Below are positions 62,601 through 64,000 of a stretch of DNA of 64,000 nt, in pieces. Positions within the stretch are counted from its first letter, which is position 1. Each line of letters opens with the position of its first letter. The DNA is from Micropterix aruncella. Taxonomy: Eukaryota > Arthropoda > Insecta > Lepidoptera > Micropterigidae. The translations under genes were made by a program, and so were the position numbers. The notes beneath the pieces are model-generated. The model searched no databases. It had not been told where the DNA came from and saw only the letters and a list, made by a program, of their open reading frames with translations. The DNA is taken from assembly GCA_944548615.1 (NCBI GenBank), contig OX155980.1, positions 37,950,381-38,014,380 on the forward strand, given 5' to 3'.

Positions 62601-64000
62601 ACTGCACTTAACAACTGAGCGGTGCCGCTCGCCTAGTTAAAGTCCGGTGTGCTTGCGGTGCGGCGCCGGAACGCACCGTGTGGCATACCATCGATATTTG
62701 TATGTAGGACGCCGCAGCGGCATCGCTCAGTCGCTCAGTGTGGCCCGGCCCTTAGTTCGTTACTTACTATCTCGGAAACCAAGATCTACAAAGTAGACCC
62801 CATGAGGAGATATTTTGTTATGAACGAATCAAAACTCTCAGCATCAACTGCTCAATGTTATTTTAATTTAATCTAGATTGGACTGGGAGTCGACAATCTT
62901 GAGAGGCGCTGGAGTAATGGAACAGTTGGAAGAAGAACGGTTACACAGTTTAAAATCTACCGCAGAAGGCTATCTTAAGATATCGTCATCATTAGCTCCG
63001 CAAACTGCTGAGGTAAATGAGTAGTATTTTAAAAATTACTACCAAGCCTGTAATAAATTGCCCTGTTGTGCAATATTTCTTCGGGAAAAACGTTCTGAAT
63101 TTTTTAGATCATTTTTAACATTCCTGTGATCGATTTTTTCCAGTGCATCCAACGATTGACTACACCTGTCTCAAAGGCCGATCCAGAGTCAGACATGAAA
63201 GCCATTCGAGGAGTGAGAGGAGCTCCACAAGCTGGAACGTGTGAACAGCTCTTACCCGACTTTTACTGCGAGCACATCACTCTAGCTATGAATAGAGAAA
63301 GAAGGAAACAAGTATGTATCATTCGATTAATAGTAGATTGAGTATTCCCGTTGTTTTGTTTGAACATTGTTTCTATGTTTACTTCAGGCGTTGATGAAAA
63401 TTATGCAACTCATTAAACATGACATTGAAAAAGAGAGAAAATCCAAGCAAGGCCTGGAAAAATTATCTAAAGCAATCAAGGATAATCCAAACTTTGGAAC
63501 CGACGACTCGCAAATGAACGTCACAGAAAAAATGTATCACGTGAGTTGATTTAGAAACGATAAGCGAATCTTTGAGTTTGCGGCGAATGAACGACCACTG
63601 TTTCCATTCTTTCAGATGCGTTCAATGTTAACTTATCTTGAGGCTGCTCGTTACAAAATAACATCCGCATTGTGTGAGCTGGAAAACCGTCCCAAAAATC
63701 AACACCCTTTAGCTGCTCACATACAAGTCACCAGAGATAAGCAAGGATTGCAACAAAGCTTACTGAAGGTTTAAATATTTTACTTGTTTTATTTAGTGTC
63801 GCTATGTATCCAATTTCAATAAAATGTAGTTTGTGAAGAAAGTTTATGCACGGCAACCTTATTAGTAAACATTATCTTTTATGTAATACTTAATTTCCAG
63901 ATACCAAGTTGGCTACAGACGGAATTACAAGTGGACAAGCCATCATCTCCGATTCATTTCACTCAAGCAAATATCGACTTATCAAATAGAAAACCGAGCA
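37677..64000 (+). CDS. Nost: Nostrin-like F-BAR protein, gene span (11 coding exons seen, 3' end beyond window)
   Basis: Joining 37677-38648, 38725-38810, 58507-58650, 59189-59270, 61165-61295, 61787-62005, 62877-63012, 63144-63311, 63388-63540, 63616-63768 and 63901-64000 gives one open frame of about 781 residues with GT donors, AG acceptors and matching phases at every junction. Residues from about 325 on begin NGFEELRRYVKQGGDF, then LQYAKSLSKLGSKLS, the typical F-BAR helix 1 and 2 of Nostrin. Residues about 640-720 form a charged HR1-like coiled coil. Known of the family: Nostrin proteins bend and bind membranes as F-BAR dimers and link to dynamin, WASP and actin through a C-terminal SH3; in flies Nost acts with Cip4 in epithelial E-cadherin traffic. 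The SH3 is not in the window. Odd points: a 324-residue extension before the F-BAR, a 19.7-kb intron inside the domain, and a polar insert in exon 6. Start ATG 37677 is fixed by an in-frame TGA at 37665. Identification is by remembered family features. Confidence 0.88.
38725..38810 (+). CDS. Nost: Nostrin-like exon 2 (start of F-BAR)
   Basis: Acceptor TTTTCAG precedes 38725 and donor GTACGT follows 38810. The 86 bp encode GQNGFEELRRYVKQGGDF and on to TILQE plus two bases of an Arg codon. This is the first F-BAR helix, where the family has a conserved run of F-x-x-L and a basic patch before Gly-x-x-F. The read-through frame at 38671-38865 is only the intron-extended shadow of this exon. The next exon lies 19.7 kb away. 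Confidence 0.88.
39290..39780 (-). pseudogene. Mariner transposase fragment (left half)
   Basis: On the - strand MVCGDICAGVKISLFFIKRC, a stop, NKPRNVPKS, and near the end LSLCIKSKGGYFED, which are the middle and C-terminus of a DD34D-type transposase. Several stops and frameshifts. No first catalytic Asp found. Confidence 0.62.
40179..40715 (+). pseudogene. LINE ORF2 part 1: APE-type endonuclease
   Basis: From the first ATG the frame reads LLYTNLDSLPPKFDLLILEI, VILVETWL (usually TETW, the catalytic Glu), YRHDRKHHCKKRGGGIAMYI and VVIAGDFNYRNITWP, then stops after 178 codons. The endonuclease nicks the target for priming. The end (SLLDLILCND and SDHVCL) is in the next frame from 40700. One missing base near 40695 explains the break, since the two frames overlap by 16 bases with matching text. 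Confidence 0.78.
40700..42985 (+). CDS. LINE ORF2 part 2: end of endonuclease and reverse transcriptase
   Basis: An open frame of 761 codons. Residues about 20-50 finish the endonuclease (SDHVCL holds the catalytic Asp-His). The RT follows with SSGPDGLPGAILK, TPIYKKGDK, NYRPISLTSIVCKCMER, QHGFVSNRSTISNL, VIYLDFEKAFDTVPH (first Asp), AVSGVPQGSVLAPTLF and LFADDVKLTA (FADD catalytic pair), then the thumb and a C-terminal IVNSWNKLPEEVIEAP motif. RT copies the element RNA at the nick. The frame is intact; only the 1-base break to part 1 and 5' truncation disable it, implying a young copy. Confidence 0.88.
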   Translation: MDSSLTQLVTQPTRFRENNIPSLLDLILCNDECLITNLCIDSPIGKSDHVCLYFQIQFQNCASETLNPEPRRALHKIDYEKFRTDLNSALNINLHDADAQTKWSTFEKIVQVNIEKHAPLMQHKKPRNKPWIDAESIAMIKTKSKFWKAYTRNKTGANYQKYRLANNKCVSLIRRRRSEFESKIVLSGQKTFYAHMRSQISSKVTIPPAMRDAQGNMTVDPKTIANCFADEFYKAYSREPAITASVALHPQRRVTNSFSDIIFSRESVQRVLNNINPESSSGPDGLPGAILKQSSDIILPAIHDIMMSSFESGIVPMDWKHSIVTPIYKKGDKMAATNYRPISLTSIVCKCMERIIAKELQGFLRSENIIPYQQHGFVSNRSTISNLLLCLDYWTKHFDSKTPVDVIYLDFEKAFDTVPHRRLLAKLEHLGIRGRLLTWLENYLTGRTYQVRVGGLLSDIREAVSGVPQGSVLAPTLFGIFISDLPQLAGISTSLFADDVKLTADAVLSCGTLREALDEITKWTQDWVIKTNPKKCTVLHLGKNNPKNDYQLGSISLTTTNAQKDLGITITNNLKWANHIENIVKQANSLLYLVKKAFQVLTIPTFLKIYKTYIRPLIEYGFQIWNPYFAKDINLLESVQRRATKLPKTLRKTPYEHRLKILKLTTLEQRRRRGDLIETYKILRQHYDCPELESMFVFNSNHHLRGHSLKLNVTSFSTEARKHFLTNRIVNSWNKLPEEVIEAPTINAFKNRLDIYLKNDI
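43090..43470 (+). pseudogene. Mariner transposase C-terminal fragment (right half)
   Basis: NKPRIVPKRILEALVAPWSQ, QQDPTPVHSA (second Asp), FSPDLNPMDYT (third Asp) and LDEVRNIVSNI, then KAKGGYFEDE read in shifting frames. Before the LINE, 39980-40072 adds SVMVCGSIFATGKTPIVFVE with the usual VMVWGGI motif. Together these show mariner identity; the gene is dead. Confidence 0.68.
43571..44509. other. Intron 2 sequence, unassigned
   Basis: No exon of the Nostrin gene belongs here by phase. The open frame 43919-44146 has no motif. Confidence 0.45.
44510..45180 (-). mobile_element. Mariner transposase relic, core deleted
   Basis: On the - strand MLCVRWIPYNLTAAKKR (near 44900) fits the mariner RWIPH-x-L-T-x-x-Q linker, and HVFKATSEEWNICYKNWFIR with CINAHDEYFKE (44550-44640) fits the C-terminus. 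The piece with the catalytic Asp residues is missing or scrambled (SSRFQKLGTNY... lies between). Downstream is a TAATAA stop. Confidence 0.65.
45181..45813. other. Intron 2 sequence, unassigned
   Basis: AT-rich, nothing recognised. Confidence 0.45.
46090..48180 (+). pseudogene. Helitron PIF1-like helicase, broken
   Basis: LNPHQKYAYDTLMKAANDG opens the helicase. Walker A reads DAPCGTGKT (first Gly of GGTGKT changed to Cys), then IASFGIAATLLKGGRTAHST, Walker B IIIWDECTMAHKRAL, VLAGDFRQILPVIPRS, and LETSALWRHAKTL. After the inserted repeat come FSRQLLDIGNRNVPVD, RNLKQPRLCNGIWLAV and LPVRLSFAMMVNKSQGQSL, CVACSRVGKPSSLYVF, the last helicase motifs. Frameshifts occur near 46300, 46340, 46480 and 47550. 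In living Helitrons the helicase unwinds DNA during rolling-circle transposition; this copy cannot. Confidence 0.85.
46703..47360 (+). mobile_element. GC-rich retroposon-like repeat, copy iii (11-bp TSD)
   Basis: It splits the helicase between AQLQNDQ and NDQSAEVF. CCAGAATGATC at 46692-46702 recurs at 47361-47371 (and overlapping at 47371-47381), an 11-bp target duplication. It starts AACTAGGGTTGTCGACTACA and ends AAGGGCCCATTAACTC, matching copy i in order and orientation. No poly-A, no inverted ends and no long coding frame. Confidence 0.8.
48569..48769. other. A-rich spacer between two Helitrons
   Basis: AT-rich 200 bp with AAATAAAATA runs. The - strand frame 48627-48818 is low complexity. 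Confidence 0.45.
48770..49109 (+). mobile_element. Small non-autonomous Helitron (340 bp)
   Basis: A|TCTGTATATATAAAAATGGA at 48770 and ACAGCTAG|T at 49109. A weak GCGT-AGCA-ACGC hairpin precedes the end. Same orientation as the Helitron 200 bp to the left but different interior. Confidence 0.75.
49110..50169. other. Intron 2 sequence, unassigned
   Basis: (TG)n microsatellite near 49182-49202. No gene. Confidence 0.45.
50170..50690 (-). mobile_element. Degraded Helitron-related fragment
   Basis: The right end has AGTCAGTCAGTCAGTCAG (50641-50660) as in the 5' regions at 9125 and 13000, and the body has TTTCACC...TTAGGGATCGAC phrases like the 137-bp family. The exact ends are worn. Confidence 0.45.
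50691..54559. other. Intron 2 sequence, unassigned
   Basis: Mostly AT-rich. A - strand frame at 52375-52726 (MVGKIDDFCSQMYGNCLDRL in one frame) is less AT-rich than its surroundings and might be a transposon fragment, but no family is recognised. A small duplication (AAGTCACCAATxGxx) occurs near 53990-54060. Confidence 0.4.
54560..55440. mobile_element. GC-rich repeat, copies v and vi (inverted pair)
   Basis: 54560-55000 reads as the - strand of the 20030 subfamily (GATTGCGCAAGCGATTGGCT on that strand). 55165-55440 reads on the + strand with blocks of copy iii (CAGTCCACCGTCTA, CCCAGCGG, AGGCTCGAAGTCGCTTGCG). The two halves are separate pieces facing opposite ways. A 20-bp phrase (CTATCCTTAAAAACGATC) is duplicated at 54868-54905. 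Confidence 0.55.
55441..55784. other. Intron 2 sequence, unassigned
   Basis: The open frame 55309-55695 starts in the repeat and runs through here; it shows no motif. Confidence 0.4.
55785..56095. repeat. Direct repeat, left copy (about 310 bp)
   Basis: Shares order and most bases with 57597-57910: CTTCAAAGCCATTTTxAATA, GGGTGTTTTTATTGCATGTT and TTAAGTCCACTTGAAGTxCA. The copies flank the LINE tail. Divergence (perhaps 10-15%, by eye) says the duplication is old. Confidence 0.8.
56100..57595 (+). mobile_element. RNase H-bearing LINE tail (Jockey/I/R1 group), degraded
   Basis: The first frame (56108-56533) reads RVGKWCRENEFSVNADKT, then VLVPFTNKR, HLDKTIQKAKSALGI and TAIVRPIITEASVVW, the RT thumb and connection. 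Then HAPLNLPPLHIHLKQV. Around 57000 NAEGNEIADELARM is the C-terminal RNase H motif. Near 57320 CIC*EAEETPLHFMCECDPL is a CCHC-like end. Many frameshifts and stops; fingers, palm and endonuclease are absent. Ends in an A-rich tail about 57590. Confidence 0.75.
57597..57910. repeat. Direct repeat, right copy
   Basis: Second copy of 55785-56095, same orientation. Confidence 0.8.
57911..58506. other. End of Nostrin intron 2
   Basis: Contains two repeats of a short phrase (TAAAATTxTATCAATAAGGG) near 58012-58090 and AT-rich DNA up to the acceptor of exon 3. Confidence 0.5.
58507..58650 (+). CDS. Nost: Nostrin-like exon 3 (F-BAR helix 2)
   Basis: Acceptor TTGCAG ends at 58506; donor GTGCGA starts at 58651. 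The first base completes the Arg codon of exon 2, giving ...ERSDAELQYAKSLSKL, the signature F-BAR stretch of an acidic residue followed by YAK-x-L-x-KL. It continues KICRVNVGSCTEAWRHIS, which matches the place of the SSAW motif in vertebrate Nostrin. The exon ends with two bases of a split Arg codon. The long open frame at 58512-58790 is in another frame and is a shadow. Confidence 0.88.
58785..59130 (-). mobile_element. RTE-type LINE C-terminal fragment in Nostrin intron 3
   Basis: On the - strand AMLGVSLRNRILNE, RTKITDIARKISYLKWQW, RVLKWCPLTGRRSV and WGRPMCNSGRLPADDDDL fit the well-known insect RTE tail (W.W.GHI.R..D.RW...L.W.P..G.R). The TGATGATGATG tail is near 58795. Dead fragment, opposite to the gene. 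Confidence 0.72.
59189..59270 (+). CDS. Nost: Nostrin-like exon 4 (F-BAR)
   Basis: Acceptor TTTTTAG before 59189, donor GTATGT at 59271. The 82 bp restore the frame (HR|QYSTNLAESIIKPLKQ) and end in phase 0 with KLRKQ. The segment corresponds to the helix 2 to 3 turn of the F-BAR, with the usual Ile-Lys-Pro-Leu motif. Confidence 0.87.
59271..61164. other. Nostrin intron 4
   Basis: AT-rich. A CpG-containing part at 60520-60780 may be a transposon end (see rejected items). No exon of the gene fits by phase here. Confidence 0.5.
61165..61295 (+). CDS. Nost: Nostrin-like exon 5 (F-BAR helix 3)
   Basis: The exon starts after a rather weak acceptor (GAAG) and ends before donor GTATAT at 61296. It encodes IETNVEKTSRCLTDWRTAEA followed by a Lys/Ser/His-rich helix, ending LQDPVVEA plus two bases. 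The order EKT...W...A-K-x-K-K is what Nostrin has after its helix 2. The start is less sure than the others because of the weak acceptor, but the frame and phase fit both neighbours. Confidence 0.8.
61296..61786. other. Nostrin intron 5
   Basis: The open frame at 61262-61558 is exon 5 in a wrong frame plus intron. No repeat recognised. Confidence 0.5.
61787..62005 (+). CDS. Nost: Nostrin-like exon 6 (F-BAR with polar insert)
   Basis: Acceptor AAACAG ends at 61786; donor GTATAT at 62006. The first base completes Arg, and then 36 residues rich in Pro, Ser, His and Asn (residues 473-508, ending TPPSPSNGH) precede a heptad-like charged helix KEAAKIQLKKRKAEDAVKKA and DEEYYTLCVRAERSR. The EEYY motif corresponds to the ENYY of vertebrate Nostrin. 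The insert sits at a helix-loop position of the F-BAR. An internal ATG at 61788 could look like a start but is inside the coding run. Confidence 0.86.
62094..62752. mobile_element. MITE with GC-rich inverted ends in Nostrin intron 6
   Basis: AGGGCCGGGCCACAC at 62094-62108 and its exact reverse complement at 62738-62752 end a 659-bp block that has no coding capacity. Both ends continue with CG-rich stretches holding GCGGTGCGGCGCC. Flanks TGA/TTA could be a 3-bp duplication of a PIF/Harbinger element. A 20-bp perfect palindrome (62112-62131) lies by the left end. Confidence 0.72.
62877..63012 (+). CDS. Nost: Nostrin-like exon 7 (F-BAR helix 4)
   Basis: Acceptor ATCTAG precedes 62877; donor GTAAAT follows 63012. 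The first base completes Arg and the exon reads LDWESTILRGAGVMEQLEEE, then LHSLKSTAEGYLKIS, ending phase 0 at QTAE. The LDWES...LEEERL pattern is the C-terminal F-BAR helix with the conserved Trp-Glu. Confidence 0.88.
63144..63311 (+). CDS. Nost: Nostrin-like exon 8 (F-BAR end and linker)
   Basis: Acceptor TTTCCAG before 63144; donor GTATGT at 63312. The 168 bp are in phase 0 on both sides. The product reads CIQRLTTPVSKADPESDMKA, a Gly/Ala/Pro linker, then LLPDFYCEHITLAMNRERRK. The LLPDFY...MNRERRK segment matches the LLTDYFEED...MDKERRK part of vertebrate Nostrin, which leads into the HR1 region. Confidence 0.88.
63388..63540 (+). CDS. Nost: Nostrin-like exon 9 (HR1-like coiled coil)
   Basis: Acceptor ACTTCAG before 63388; donor GTGAGT at 63541. 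The 51 codons are in phase 0 and encode MKIMQLIKHDIEKERKSKQG, LEKLSKAIKDNPNFG and NVTEKMYH. The D-I-E-K-x-x-K-S-K-Q-G-L-E pattern is the HR1/REM-1-like coiled coil of Nostrin, a region used for small GTPase binding in related proteins. Confidence 0.87.
63616..63768 (+). CDS. Nost: Nostrin-like exon 10 (second HR1 helix)
   Basis: Acceptor TTTCAG before 63616; donor GTTTAA at 63769, a weak but acceptable GT site. The 51 codons read MRSMLTYLEAARYKITSALC, ELENRPKNQHPLAAH, and end QSLLK. The SxLxELExRP motif just before a His-Pro is shared with vertebrate Nostrin. Confidence 0.86.
63901..64000 (+). CDS. Nost: Nostrin-like exon 11 (cut by window edge)
   Basis: Acceptor TTTCCAG ends at 63900. The frame stays open to the window edge: IPSWLQTELQVDKPSSPIHF and on to LSNRKPS. 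This is the linker between HR1 and SH3. No SH3 signature is visible yet. Confidence 0.83.
   Translation, partial: MPSWLQTELQVDKPSSPIHFTQANIDLSNRKPS

Noticed and set aside
62649..62876. 75-codon frame ending at exon 7
   Set aside because: It starts in the MITE and ends at the TAG of the splice acceptor; it is not coding.

Overview
The window reads as intron-rich, transposon-laden nuclear DNA of an insect, most probably a moth or butterfly. The support is an insect-type Nostrin gene with GT..AG introns, several Helitrons with A|TC...CTAG|T ends, mariner and hAT relics, many LINE families, a tRNA-derived SINE, long (TA)n tracts and a 200-N scaffold gap. The order Lepidoptera is inferred from the style of the repeats; I could not search a database. 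There is no sign of bacterial or organellar sequence.

The one host gene I can assemble is a Nostrin-like F-BAR gene on the + strand. It starts at 37677, just downstream of a CpG-rich block, and runs off the right edge. Eleven coding exons join in consistent phase: 37677-38648, 38725-38810, 58507-58650, 59189-59270, 61165-61295, 61787-62005, 62877-63012, 63144-63311, 63388-63540, 63616-63768 and 63901-64000. They encode about 781 residues: a 324-residue polar N-terminal extension, the F-BAR membrane-bending domain, and the start of an HR1-like coiled coil. The C-terminal SH3 domain expected for the family would lie to the right. Intron 1 is 76 bp; intron 2 is 19.7 kb and is filled with transposons.

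Left part (1-37000) is intergenic or belongs to unseen genes. It holds an RLE-type LINE (about 1010-2825) interrupted by a GC-rich repeat with a 13-bp target duplication, a tRNA-derived SINE next to a LINE relic (3550-4720), and a 3.5-kb Helitron on the - strand (5671-9172) whose body is about 23 tandem 137-bp units, partly in a four-unit higher-order pattern. Further on are a related array with inverted Helitron ends (10976-13017), more copies of the GC-rich repeat, a 53-bp inverted repeat (17852-18045), a hAT element with 8-bp target duplication and a nested LINE tail (22364-23584), and a second RLE-LINE copy (25950-26770, -). Two head-to-head Penelope-like fragments surround the assembly gap (29270-30834), bounded by (TA)n, each with a hammerhead-ribozyme-like motif. 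A small Helitron (35001-35431) and an RT relic (35773-36510) follow.

Intron 2 of the Nostrin gene holds an inverted mariner dimer split by a nearly complete LINE (39118-43570), a mariner relic (44510-45180, -), a Helitron with a broken helicase gene and a nested GC-rich repeat (45814-48568), a 340-bp Helitron, and an RNase H-bearing LINE tail flanked by 310-bp direct repeats (55785-57910). Introns 3 and 6 carry an RTE LINE tail and a 659-bp MITE. The most promising material for something undescribed is the GC-rich retroposon-like family (target duplications seen twice), the Helitron with higher-order tandem repeats, the paired Penelope ends with ribozyme-like folds, and the long N-terminal extension of the Nostrin-like protein.
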